This document shows, in pieces, positions 17,568-26,746 of a stretch of 64,000 bases of DNA. Each line of letters starts with the position of its first letter. Position 1 is the first letter of the stretch. The DNA comes from Capsulimonadaceae bacterium (lineage in GTDB: Bacteria > Armatimonadota > Armatimonadia > Armatimonadales > Capsulimonadaceae). The notes below the pieces were generated by a model. That model did no database searches, had not been told where the DNA came from, and saw only the letters and a program-made list of their open reading frames with translations. Position numbers and translations under genes: made by a program. The stretch spans positions 1-64,000 of the forward strand of contig JARLGU010000019.1 of the NCBI GenBank assembly GCA_031292625.1, in the 5' to 3' direction.

Positions 17568-20500
17568 ATGAACCATAGAATAGTAGAGAACAAACTTGAA
17601 ATATTGCGATCGATGATCGCCGGAACAACGATCGGCATCTCGTCCTGGCAAGCGCGCAGCGCGGACTATGCCGCTCCTGCCGACTACCGCTATGACGGCG
17701 ATTGGGCGGATGCCAACTTGCCGTCCGAATATCCATCCGGAAAGACCGTCTTTTATCGAACATCGGTTGAGCTTGCCCCCGCCGATAAAGGACAAGAGCG
17801 ATACTTGACATTCGACTTCCAGAATATGGAGGGGCTGCTCAGGGTCAACGGCGAAGCTTTCGCGGGCATCGATGAGAATCACCGCCGCATACCCGCTCCG
17901 AACTCTGACCGTTTCGCCATCGAGATAGAGTTCTTTGTCACCCCCGGCCTCGATGGACTCTATCAGGGGCGCAACACTTCATCGCTCAAGGGAACGTTTT
18001 TTGGAGCCAGCGTCGAGCAGGGAGATCCTGAGCTCGAAGCATTTTATTTCGATGCCTGGTTTGCATTCGAGACCGTCAAAGCGATCTCCGATCGCCGGCG
18101 CAAGCAGCTCCTCGACGAAGCCCTCGGATCCGCCCTTCTTGCCATCGATCTGACCGTGCCTCGCGAGCGGCTGCTCAAGGATGCGGCGGCGGCGCGCCAG
18201 CTCCTCGCCGAAAAAGTGGCCGCAATTGCCCCTGACCCCGAGTCTGGCTCAATTTACGCGGTCGGGCATACCCATATCGATACCGCGTGGCTGTGGCCGA
18301 TCAAAGAGACTGTGCGCAAGTGCGGCCGTTCTTTCTCTACCGCATGCCGGCTGATGGAGCGCGATCCCGATTTCCATTTCGCCTGCAGCCAACCTCAGCT
18401 GTATGAATATACGAAGCAGTACTTTCCGGATGTCTACGCCCAAATCAAGAAGTGGGTCGCGGCTGGTCAGTGGGAGACGACCGGCGCGATGTGGGTAGAA
18501 GCCGACTGCAACATCACCAGCGGCGAATCGCTGATACGGCAAATCCTGCACGGGATCGAGTTTTTCAAACGCGAGTTCGGCACGCGGCCGCGAGTCTGCT
18601 GGTTACCCGACGTTTTTGGCTACCCAGCCTCGCTGCCCGAGATCCTGACCGGATGCGACATCCCGTATTTCTATACTTACAAACTGCACATGCTTGCCAC
18701 AAACCCGTTTCGCGACCACCTCTTCCGATGGCGCGGTCTGGACGGCTCTGAAGTGCTTGCGGCGGTCATCGATACGCCAGGAGCGTACAACGGCAGGCCC
18801 AAGCCATGGGATTTGAGGGAAGCATGGGAGAGATACGCCCAAAAGGGCGAGTATCCCGAGGTGCTGTTTCCCTACGGATTTGGCGACGGCGGCGGGGGAG
18901 CAACGATCGAGATGATCGAGTCTCGCCGGCGAGCCGAGCCGCACTACCCGGGCCTACCGGCCGTACGAACCGGATCGGCGGAGGGATTTTTCGATGCGCT
19001 CGCCCGCCAAAATCCGGACCTGCCGCGCTGGGACGGCGAGCTGTACTTGGAGATGCACCAGGGAACCTATACATCGCAGTCGGCGACCAAGAAAGCCAAC
19101 CGGGCCAACGAGCTTCTCTTGCGCGACGCCGAGATATGGGGCTCTCTTGCCCAGATAGGCGGCGGAAAGTACGATGCCGCTTCCATCCACGGCGCATGGC
19201 AAACCGTCCTGCTTCAGCAGTTTCACGATATTCTCCCAGGCAGCAGCATCGCGCCGGTCTACGTGGATGCGCTGACGGATCATGCCGCCGTGCGCGCGGC
19301 GGTCGAGCCGCATCTTGCCGGCTCGCTCAATCGGCTTGCCCCGCAAGGCGATCGAGCGAACAGCATTCGTCTGTTCAACTCGCTGTCGTGGGCTCGCCGC
19401 GATCCGGTTGCCTTCGATTTACCGCAAGGCTGCACGGACGCGACCGCGCTAGTCGCCAGCGATGGCCGAACCTTCCCGATCCAGCGCTTAGCAGGCACGA
19501 GTGCGATTGCGGACGGGGTCGATGTCCCGTCGATCGGCTATGCGGACTTCACGCTCGCCAAGACGCCATTGAACGATCTCAGTCCGATCACCGCGACTCC
19601 CGAGCAGATCGAAACGCCTCGCTATGTGATCTCGCTCACTCCTGAAGGAGCGCTCTCGAGCATCTTCGACAAGACCAACAGCCGCGAGATTATCGCCGAA
19701 GGGGCGCTAGGCAACGATCTGCAGCTCCTTCAGGACGGCCCGGAACACGAGGACGCCTGGAATGTCCACGCTCCTCTCGATGGGCGACGCTACGGCTTCG
19801 AAGGCGAAACCAGCGTTACCGTAAACGAGGTTGGTCCCGTTCGCGCGGTTGTCCATGTAGTTCGGCATCATCGCTCGACAACGATTGAGCAGGATATCAT
19901 TGCCTATGCGCATTCGGATAGAATCGATTTCGTCACGCGCGTCAATTGGAACGAGAGGCAAACGATGCTCAAGGTTGCCTTCCCGCTTGCGATCCGGACA
20001 ACGACGGCGGCCTACGAGGTCCAGTTCGGCGCTGTCGAGCGTCCGACTCATCAGAATACGTCGTGGGATCGAATGAAGTTCGAGGTGGCAGCCCAGCGCT
20101 GGGCGGATCTATCGGAGACGGGCTATGGGGTCAGCCTCGCCAATGACTGCCGGTACGGTTACGATGCCAGGGACAATGTGCTTCGACTGACGCTCCTTCG
20201 CGGCACAAGCTTCCCCGACCCGGATGCCGATCGCGGAGTGCATGAACTCACCTACTCCTTGATCCCGCACTCGGGCGGCTGGGCGCAGGGCGAGACAGTT
20301 CGTCGGGCCTGGGAGCTCAATGTTCCCATGAGAGTACAGCCGGTTTCTGGCTCGGCCGCTCCGTGCAGCTTCGTCAGCCTTTCCGGAACCGATGCCGTTG
20401 TGGAGACAATCAAACCGGCGGAGGACGGACGCGGATATATCCTGCGGATCTATGAACCGCACGGAGCTCGTGGACCCGTGAAAGTGCAACTCGGCGGCAG

Positions 20501-20636
20501 CTTCGATTCGGTTACCGAGTGTAACCTTATCGAAGAAGACCGGCAGCAAGTCCCAGTGCAAGCCAGCGGATGGGATTTTGCCATCCTCCCCTTCCAGATC
20601 CGCACATTCCGTGTACTGGGGTTGAAACTCGGCTGA
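17568..20636 (+). CDS. GH38 alpha-mannosidase (1022 aa)
   Basis: A full-length GH38 enzyme hydrolysing alpha-mannosides (or a related glycan). An N-terminal all-beta region (about 1-225) precedes the catalytic domain. Zinc ligands are His236 and Asp238 in VGHTHIDTAWLWPIKET, the nucleophile is Asp348 in WLPDVFGYPASLP, and His553/Asp554 lie in QQFHDILPGSS. The C-terminal domains follow (WNERQTMLKVAFPL, RPTHQNTSWDRMKFEV). No signal peptide, so cytoplasmic. Last gene of the locus A operon; the terminator begins 13 bp after the stop. Confidence 0.9.
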   Translation: MNHRIVENKLEILRSMIAGTTIGISSWQARSADYAAPADYRYDGDWADANLPSEYPSGKTVFYRTSVELAPADKGQERYLTFDFQNMEGLLRVNGEAFAGIDENHRRIPAPNSDRFAIEIEFFVTPGLDGLYQGRNTSSLKGTFFGASVEQGDPELEAFYFDAWFAFETVKAISDRRRKQLLDEALGSALLAIDLTVPRERLLKDAAAARQLLAEKVAAIAPDPESGSIYAVGHTHIDTAWLWPIKETVRKCGRSFSTACRLMERDPDFHFACSQPQLYEYTKQYFPDVYAQIKKWVAAGQWETTGAMWVEADCNITSGESLIRQILHGIEFFKREFGTRPRVCWLPDVFGYPASLPEILTGCDIPYFYTYKLHMLATNPFRDHLFRWRGLDGSEVLAAVIDTPGAYNGRPKPWDLREAWERYAQKGEYPEVLFPYGFGDGGGGATIEMIESRRRAEPHYPGLPAVRTGSAEGFFDALARQNPDLPRWDGELYLEMHQGTYTSQSATKKANRANELLLRDAEIWGSLAQIGGGKYDAASIHGAWQTVLLQQFHDILPGSSIAPVYVDALTDHAAVRAAVEPHLAGSLNRLAPQGDRANSIRLFNSLSWARRDPVAFDLPQGCTDATALVASDGRTFPIQRLAGTSAIADGVDVPSIGYADFTLAKTPLNDLSPITATPEQIETPRYVISLTPEGALSSIFDKTNSREIIAEGALGNDLQLLQDGPEHEDAWNVHAPLDGRRYGFEGETSVTVNEVGPVRAVVHVVRHHRSTTIEQDIIAYAHSDRIDFVTRVNWNERQTMLKVAFPLAIRTTTAAYEVQFGAVERPTHQNTSWDRMKFEVAAQRWADLSETGYGVSLANDCRYGYDARDNVLRLTLLRGTSFPDPDADRGVHELTYSLIPHSGGWAQGETVRRAWELNVPMRVQPVSGSAAPCSFVSLSGTDAVVETIKPAEDGRGYILRIYEPHGARGPVKVQLGGSFDSVTECNLIEEDRQQVPVQASGWDFAILPFQIRTFRVLGLKLG

Positions 20637-20649
20637 ACCTTTGCGAATA

Positions 20650-20695
20650 GCGGCATCGCGCGCAGGGAGTGACAAGCTCCCCAACGCGATGCCGC
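20650..20695 (+). terminator. Terminator of the locus A operon
   Basis: A perfect 11-bp stem, GCGGCATCGCG (20650-20660) with CGCGATGCCGC (20685-20695), encloses an inner stem GGGAG/CTCCC. It follows the last GH38 stop directly. No clear U-run. Confidence 0.7.
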
Positions 20696-20808
20696 CGCTA
20701 GAACAAATGCGGCCCTATTAGTAACACACGCTTTAATCCGTGCATCTCCCACGCCTCCCGAAAAGCCCGTCGATCCGCGGAGTAATGAAATTCGCCGATC
20801 ATGTTATA

Positions 20809-21324
20809 ATGTTAACAAGAACCGTGATCAACAAAGGGACGCTCAACCGAATACGCGCCGTTATCGCGCTGGTGCTCGTCTGCCAGATAGCGGTTCAAAG
20901 CGTCGCCACCGCGCGCACGTATATGAGGTGCGCGGGTGTCGCCATGACAGCTGCGGAATGCCGGCACTCCGCAATGCATTCGGCATCTTGTCCGTCTCCA
21001 GGACCGGCGTGCTGCTGCCATAATCACAGCGGCGCGCAAATGATGGACATGGCCGGCGCGGACATGCCGCCGTGGCGCGGGGCCGTTCTTGCAGCCCGCT
21101 GCGAGACGTTCACCCAGATCGCGTCCCGCGATCTCCCAGCTCTTGCCGCGTCGCAACGACAGTGGTTTCTCGGCGCGACCGCTTCCCAGGCGCCTCCTGC
21201 AGCCGTTTATCCGGTGGACGATTCCGCGGACGCTTCCCCCGCCTTCCTCCGGCCTGCATCGTTCGCGCTCGCTCAGCTTCACCAGACCGATTCGCACGGC
21301 CTACGTGCGCCTCCAATCGCCTAA
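20809..21324 (+). CDS. Secreted His/Met/Cys-rich protein, putative metal-binding
   Basis: About 171 aa; family not recognised. A hydrophobic N-terminal segment (AVIALVLVCQIAVQSVATA) suggests export. A cluster rich in Cys, His and Met follows: CAGVAMTAAECRHSAMHSAS, then CPSPGPACCCHNHSGAQMMDMAGADM. Such clusters fit binding of a soft metal such as copper. It lies just upstream of an RND efflux operon whose adaptor also carries metal-type modules, which supports that reading. The start is uncertain: 20740, 20785 and 20809 are all in frame, and a TATAAT at 20805-20810 could be a -10 box, in which case translation may begin even later (GTG 20824). Confidence 0.55.
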   Translation: MLTRTVINKGTLNRIRAVIALVLVCQIAVQSVATARTYMRCAGVAMTAAECRHSAMHSASCPSPGPACCCHNHSGAQMMDMAGADMPPWRGAVLAARCETFTQIASRDLPALAASQRQWFLGATASQAPPAAVYPVDDSADASPAFLRPASFALAQLHQTDSHGLRAPPIA

Positions 21325-21489
21325 CGTCCGCCTTTAGCCCCGTGGCTCACCCATCAGCGGACCGATATTCCGACCAAACTCAGCGTTATTTTAGCGTCCC
21401 CTTCTGAGCTTCGTGCTCACGGGCAGCTATCCAATTTAGGCCGTTTGTATTGTGCCTCCGAGGCGCGGCAGCCATACGAAAGAGAACCG

Positions 21490-23256
21490 ATGATACGCGT
21501 AATCGTACGAAACGTCGTCATTTTGGTGTTAACCGTCGCCGTCATCGTGACGGTCAGCATCGTTGTTCATAAGTTTAAGAGACCGGGACAGATGGACGTT
21601 GTCGCGGCGCAGTCAATGGACATGTCTTCGCTAAAACCCCCAACGGGAGTCGCTCATGTAGAGCTCTGGCCGGTACGCAAGGAAGCGCTTTCAAGCGTCG
21701 TCACGTACACCGGAACCGTAAAAGCGTACAACGAGCAGGAGATCGACGCCCGGATAACAGGACGCGTCGTCGAACTGCCCGTCTACCCGGGCGATACGGT
21801 CAAAGCGGGCCAAATCGTCGTCCGCCTCGATACCGCGGAGGTGGACGCCAAAGCCGACCAGGCAAGCGCCGAAGCGCTGCAGGCGGCCATCGCGGCACAC
21901 GCCGCGCACCTGACCGAACACATTCACCACATGGCGGCCTTCAAGCAAGCATCCGCGCAGCGCGATGCCGCCGTGCATGGCCTCGCGGACGCCGAATCCA
22001 GCGAACAGAACGCCAGGGATGCCATCGATGAGGCGAACGGCGCGGTATCGAGCGCGCGATCCTCCCGCGATTATTGGACCGCCGAGCTCGCACGCGAAAA
22101 GCGTCTAGCCGACGCCGGCGCGGTTTCGCTGCAAGAGTATCAAAGCGAGCTATCGCAGGCGCAAGCCGCGGACGCCCAATTTGTTCAGGCACAAGCGAAG
22201 GCCCGCGAGGCAGTCTCCGCCTCGAAGGCGGCCGGCGCGCGCGTCGCTCAGGCGCGCTCCGAAGTGAACGCCGCAAGCGCCGCCCAGCAGATGGCGGAGG
22301 CCGACACGATCATCGGCGATGCGCAGACACGACAGGCGCAGGCCGGAGCAGCCGCCAGCAACGCAGCCGCCCGCGAGGCCCGCGTCGTCGCCGGCTATTC
22401 GACGATCGCTGCCCCGCTCGCAGGCGCCGTCTCGGAAAGGCCAATCTCTCCTGGAACGCTCGTCCAACCCGGCGCCGTGCTGCTGAGGATCGCCCAGATC
22501 GATAAGGTGCGTGTCCAAGCGAATGTCGCTGTCGCGGACGTAAGCGGCATTGCCGTCGGCAGCCCCGTTACGATCGCCGTGCAGGGCGTCCCGGCGCTCC
22601 AAGCGCTTCCGGGCAACGTCACCAGCATCTTCCCGTCCGCGGATCCTAAAACCCATACGGATACCGTTGAGGCCGTTGTTGCAAATCCGTCTCACCACCT
22701 TTTTCCCGGCGCGTTCGTCAGCATGCGCATCGCCAAGCAACCTTCGGCACCGAGTTTGATCGTCCCGACTGAGGCCATTCGGACGCTCGGCGGCTCTCCG
22801 ACGATCTGGATTGCGCAACCTCGGACAGCCGCAGCGGACGCGTCGCAATATGAATGCGAAAAGTGCCACATGCGCTATAGCGCCGCCGATGCCAAGCGAT
22901 ACAACTACGTTCACCCAATGGATGGCGGAAGGCTGCTCCCTGTCGCCAGCGCCGCCCCCGCTCAGAAGGTCACCGCGTCCCAATACGAATGCGAGAAATG
23001 TCACATGCGATACAGCGCTGCCGACGCCAAGCGATATAACTTCGTCGATCCGATGGATGGCGGCAAGCTGCTGCCTGTCTCCGAGCCCGCTAGCCCTTCC
23101 CTGACGTACACTGCCCATCAAGTCACCGTAACGCCCGGGGCGAGCGACGGACCGCGAACGGCTGTGAGCAGCGATGATTTGCACCCTGGCGATCTCGTAA
23201 TCCGGCGTTTCGTAAGCGGGATCTATGAGGGGGCGACGGTAAGCGAAGGGCAGTGA
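21490..23256 (+). CDS. RND efflux periplasmic adaptor with two inserted CxxC metal-binding-type modules
   Basis: A 588-aa membrane-fusion (HlyD/CusB-like) protein linking an RND pump to an outer-membrane channel. The N-terminal anchor is VVILVLTVAVIVTVSIVV; the lipoyl/barrel part has YTGTVKAYNEQEIDARITGRVVELPVYPGDTVKAGQIVVRLD. A long Ala-rich coiled hairpin spans about 115-300, and TIAAPLAGAVSERPISPGTLV returns to the barrel. Near the C-terminus two tandem copies of YECEKCHMRYSAADAKRYN (each ending HPMDGG or DPMDGG) interrupt the membrane-proximal domain. The DNA copies lie at about 22846-22945 and 22978-23080. CxxCHM suggests a bound metal. Start ATG 21490 (AGAGAA upstream). Confidence 0.88.
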   Translation: MIRVIVRNVVILVLTVAVIVTVSIVVHKFKRPGQMDVVAAQSMDMSSLKPPTGVAHVELWPVRKEALSSVVTYTGTVKAYNEQEIDARITGRVVELPVYPGDTVKAGQIVVRLDTAEVDAKADQASAEALQAAIAAHAAHLTEHIHHMAAFKQASAQRDAAVHGLADAESSEQNARDAIDEANGAVSSARSSRDYWTAELAREKRLADAGAVSLQEYQSELSQAQAADAQFVQAQAKAREAVSASKAAGARVAQARSEVNAASAAQQMAEADTIIGDAQTRQAQAGAAASNAAAREARVVAGYSTIAAPLAGAVSERPISPGTLVQPGAVLLRIAQIDKVRVQANVAVADVSGIAVGSPVTIAVQGVPALQALPGNVTSIFPSADPKTHTDTVEAVVANPSHHLFPGAFVSMRIAKQPSAPSLIVPTEAIRTLGGSPTIWIAQPRTAAADASQYECEKCHMRYSAADAKRYNYVHPMDGGRLLPVASAAPAQKVTASQYECEKCHMRYSAADAKRYNFVDPMDGGKLLPVSEPASPSLTYTAHQVTVTPGASDGPRTAVSSDDLHPGDLVIRRFVSGIYEGATVSEGQ

Positions 23257-23338
23257 GGAAGACTCCCTTCCCCCTCCAGAACTCCTCCCGCTTCCATAAG
23301 GCTGGAGGAGAAGGTAGATTCCGGGAACTTAGAAATCA

Positions 23339-26300
23339 ATGCATACAAATAACGATCAAAATACACACGGACACGGGTTTAACGTCTCGGCCTGGTCGAT
23401 AGACCACCCTTGGGTGGTCATCGCGTTCTACGTCGCCCTCGTCGCGCTCGCCGGGATTGCGATCTTCGGCGGGCTGATGCCGCGTCGCATGATGCCCTAC
23501 GTCGAAAGCCCGATGGTCGGCATCGTCACCATGATGCCGGGGCTGTCGGCGCAGGAAATGGAAACGTATATTTCCAAGCCGATCGAAGAGCGCATGACAG
23601 ACATTCGCGGGGTCCGCTATATCCGATCGACGTCGCAAGACGGCCTATCGGTCGTGTCGCTGGAGTTTCCGTACGGCGCTGATATGAAGAAGGCGGTCAC
23701 GGACGTTCAGGCGCTGATGAACGCCGTGCAGGCGGACCTGCCGCAAACGGGCGCGAACCTCAAGCCGTCGTGGGTGCTGCCAATCGACCCACTGAACATA
23801 CCCGTGCTCGCCCTGTCGATCACGGGCGATCCGGCGCGGGGATGGACCCCTGCGGCGCTGCGGCAGTTCGCTGAAAACGAAATTGTTGCAGCCTTCAAGC
23901 AGGCTCCTGACGTGCAGTCCGTGCAAGTTTACGGCGGCGTAAAGCGCCAGCTGCGCGTGATCGTCGACCGCGACAAACTTGCCGCCTACGGGTATTCGAT
24001 CCTCGACGTACGCGACGCCATCGACCGCAACAGCGTCGCAAAGCCCGCCGGGATCATCACCGGCATCGGCGGCGAGAACATCGTCCGCATCGCGGATTCG
24101 GCGCAGGACGCAACCGCCGTCGGCGACTACCCGCTCGGAGCGCAGGACGGCAATGTCGTGTATCTGAAGGATATCGCGACGATCGCGGACGCAGACCGCG
24201 AGCAACGTAGCGGCTACCACTTCGTGTACAACGACGGTCATGCGCAACGGATTGAAGGCCTCTCGGGCGAGGCGGTCGAGGTGAACATTATCCAGCACCC
24301 CGCCGCGGGATCGCCTACCGTAATCGCGGGGGTGAACAAGCAGATCGCCCAGCTAGAGCGTGAACATCCCGGCCTGCATATCCACGTCGCCTACGACAAT
24401 GCGCATTTTGTCGGGATCTTGTTCCACAACATGCAGGAGGAGCTTATCGTTGCGATTATCCTCTGCGGGCTCGCAGTCGCGCTCTTCCTGGGCAACCGGC
24501 GCGGCACGCTCATCTCGATTATCACGATCCCGATCTCGATGGCGATGGCCATTCTGATGATGGCGCCGTTCGGCTTCAGTCTGAATTCGTCCACCCTGAT
24601 CGGTTTGCTACTGTCGATCGGGCGGCTGGTGGATGACTCGGTAATCGACATCCACGCGGTCGAGCGGCTGCTTAAGCTGGGCAAGGACGTGAGAACGGCG
24701 ACTGTCGAGGGAATCACGGAGGTGCGGCGAGCCGTCGCCGCATCGACTCTCATGCTCATACTGGCGCTGCTTCCGCTCGTGTTTTGCGGCGGCATCACGC
24801 AGCTCATGTTCGTCGGCCTGGTCTACCCGATTATCTTCGGATTGATCGCCTCCTTCCTCGTATCGCTGACGTTAACCGCCGTCCTCGCCGCGCACCTGCT
24901 GCGTCCGGCCAGCGACGCGCGCAAGGACTGGCTGGATGAGCGCCTACTGGCCCCCGTACAGCGCGTGTTGGAACGCATGGACGATCGCTATCAATCGCTC
25001 GTCGGCGCGCTGTTGCGCAACAAATTCACGGTCGTCGCCGCCGCGATCTGCACGATCGCGGTCGGCATGGGATTCTACAACTTTATCGGCAGTGAAATGA
25101 TGCCGCTCGCCGATGTCGGACAGGCTTACGGCGTCCTGGAAATGCAGCCGGGAGCAACGTACGCCCAAACAGAGGCAGCGACCACGCTGGTTGAGCGCAT
25201 CATTCTCGAGCACCCTGAGATCGAGAAGGTCTCCACTGAAATCGGAACCGAGCCAGGCGGCACGTATTTCACGGGCTACGCGATGAATCAGGTCAACAGC
25301 GCAACCATGATGATCACGCTCACCGACAAGGACACGCGTAAGAACAACGTTTGGCAGGTAATCGACGCCATTCAGAAAAAGGCAATTGCGACAATCCCTG
25401 GGATACGGCGACTGCAGATCAAGGAGATGGGCAGCGATGTGATGGCATCGTCCGCCGCTCCCGTACAGCTTCTGGTGACCGGCCCGGACCCCGTCGTGCT
25501 CTCCAAGCTGGCCAACCAGGTCGCCGCCATCGCAGGGCAGACGCCAGGGACGTATCAGGTCTCGACATCGTGGGGCGCGGAAAAACCGTCGTACCGGCTC
25601 GAAGTAGACCCACGCGCGGCCTCGCAGATCGGCGTCGCGCCCTCGGAGATCGCGGACCAGGCGTACTATGCGATGGGCGGCGGACTGGCCGACGAGTTCT
25701 ACAGGCTCCCGAACATTCGCCAGGACACCATCAACATACGATACCGGCAAGATCAGCGATCGACACTCGCGGACCTAATGCAAATGCCTATTACGGGCAA
25801 AGATGGGCAACAGCTCCCACTGAAATCCTTGGCGCGGGCCGTCAGCGAACTCGTTCCGACCGTTATTGAGCATGATGGTTTGCACAGAACGATATCGGTG
25901 CTCGCATACTACCGCAAGGACGGTCCGCCATCGATGGACCTCGCGATGCAGATCATTAGCAAGGCGTCGTCCAAAGTTAACTTCCCGCCCGGCTACGGTC
26001 TAGAGATCCGCGGCGACATGACGCAAATGATGGATAGCTTCGCGCGCCTTCTCAAAGGCCTCGAACTCGCGATCCTGCTGATCTTCCTGGTGCTTGTCGC
26101 GCAATTTGCGGGTCCGATAGCCCCGCTGCAAATGGTGCTCTCGATCCCGCTCGAACTCAGCGGCGTGTTTGCCGGGCTGTTCTTCGCGCATCAGGCATTT
26201 TCCAGCGTATCGATCATGGCGGTTATCGTTTTGACCGGCATGGACATCACAACGGCCATTCTGTTAATCGACCAGATCGGAAGACGGCGCGCGGAAGGGA

Positions 26301-26572
26301 TCCCGCGCAATCAAGCAATCGCACAGGCATGCCGCGACAGGCTCCGCCCGATCCTGATGACATCCGCGATCACGATCATTACCATGCTGCCCGTGGCCCT
26401 GTGGCCGCGTACGGGAATGGACGCCTATCAACCGCTCGGAACCGTGGTCGTCGCCGGTCTCACGGTTGGCACCCTACTCTCGCTGCTCGTAATTCCGGTC
26501 ATGCATGCGGTTGTGGATGATCTGACGCAAGCGCTTAAGGGACGCAAACCAGCAAAGGGAGAAGCGCAGTGA
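23339..26572 (+). CDS. RND-family efflux permease
   Basis: A 1077-aa inner-membrane proton/drug or metal antiporter. It has the RND layout: TM1 (HPWVVIAFYVALVALAGIAIF), a first periplasmic loop with PGLSAQEMETYISKPIEERMTDIRGVRYIRSTS, a TM2-6 block around 24430-24900, a second loop, and TM7-12 (LAILLIFLVLVAQFAGPIAPLQMVLSIPL, GTVVVAGLTVGTLLSLLVIPVMHA). The TM4 region reads SIGRLVDDSVIDIHAVERL with the paired Asp of proton-relay HAE-type pumps. The neighbours (metal-type adaptor and His/Met-rich protein) rather suggest metal export, so the substrate is open. It is followed by the TolC-like gene. Confidence 0.9.
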   Translation: MHTNNDQNTHGHGFNVSAWSIDHPWVVIAFYVALVALAGIAIFGGLMPRRMMPYVESPMVGIVTMMPGLSAQEMETYISKPIEERMTDIRGVRYIRSTSQDGLSVVSLEFPYGADMKKAVTDVQALMNAVQADLPQTGANLKPSWVLPIDPLNIPVLALSITGDPARGWTPAALRQFAENEIVAAFKQAPDVQSVQVYGGVKRQLRVIVDRDKLAAYGYSILDVRDAIDRNSVAKPAGIITGIGGENIVRIADSAQDATAVGDYPLGAQDGNVVYLKDIATIADADREQRSGYHFVYNDGHAQRIEGLSGEAVEVNIIQHPAAGSPTVIAGVNKQIAQLEREHPGLHIHVAYDNAHFVGILFHNMQEELIVAIILCGLAVALFLGNRRGTLISIITIPISMAMAILMMAPFGFSLNSSTLIGLLLSIGRLVDDSVIDIHAVERLLKLGKDVRTATVEGITEVRRAVAASTLMLILALLPLVFCGGITQLMFVGLVYPIIFGLIASFLVSLTLTAVLAAHLLRPASDARKDWLDERLLAPVQRVLERMDDRYQSLVGALLRNKFTVVAAAICTIAVGMGFYNFIGSEMMPLADVGQAYGVLEMQPGATYAQTEAATTLVERIILEHPEIEKVSTEIGTEPGGTYFTGYAMNQVNSATMMITLTDKDTRKNNVWQVIDAIQKKAIATIPGIRRLQIKEMGSDVMASSAAPVQLLVTGPDPVVLSKLANQVAAIAGQTPGTYQVSTSWGAEKPSYRLEVDPRAASQIGVAPSEIADQAYYAMGGGLADEFYRLPNIRQDTINIRYRQDQRSTLADLMQMPITGKDGQQLPLKSLARAVSELVPTVIEHDGLHRTISVLAYYRKDGPPSMDLAMQIISKASSKVNFPPGYGLEIRGDMTQMMDSFARLLKGLELAILLIFLVLVAQFAGPIAPLQMVLSIPLELSGVFAGLFFAHQAFSSVSIMAVIVLTGMDITTAILLIDQIGRRRAEGIPRNQAIAQACRDRLRPILMTSAITIITMLPVALWPRTGMDAYQPLGTVVVAGLTVGTLLSLLVIPVMHAVVDDLTQALKGRKPAKGEAQ

Positions 26573-26608
26573 GAAAATCGCTCTTTAGCCGCGCCGCTCG
26601 ACAGGCTC

Positions 26609-26746
26609 ATGAACGCGGCGCCGCTGATCTTCTTCAATTGTTGCGTCGTGGGCGAAACGACTACGTCCCGGTCTCAAGTCTCCCGATTCGGCGACTGGGC
26701 GGCGGCATGCAAGAAAGGCGCCCGGCAAGGGCCTACAAACCTATGA
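26609..26746 (+). CDS. Possible small protein, 45 aa, coupled to the TolC-like gene
   Basis: An ATG at 26609 opens a 45-codon frame (MNAAPLIFFNCCVVGETTTS...ending GARQGPTNL) that fills the gap between permease and TolC-like gene. It stops at TGA 26744-26746, overlapping the next ATG as ATGA, a typical coupling. No family is recognised and no strong ribosome-binding site is visible, so it may be only a leader frame. Confidence 0.25.
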   Translation: MNAAPLIFFNCCVVGETTTSRSQVSRFGDWAAACKKGARQGPTNL

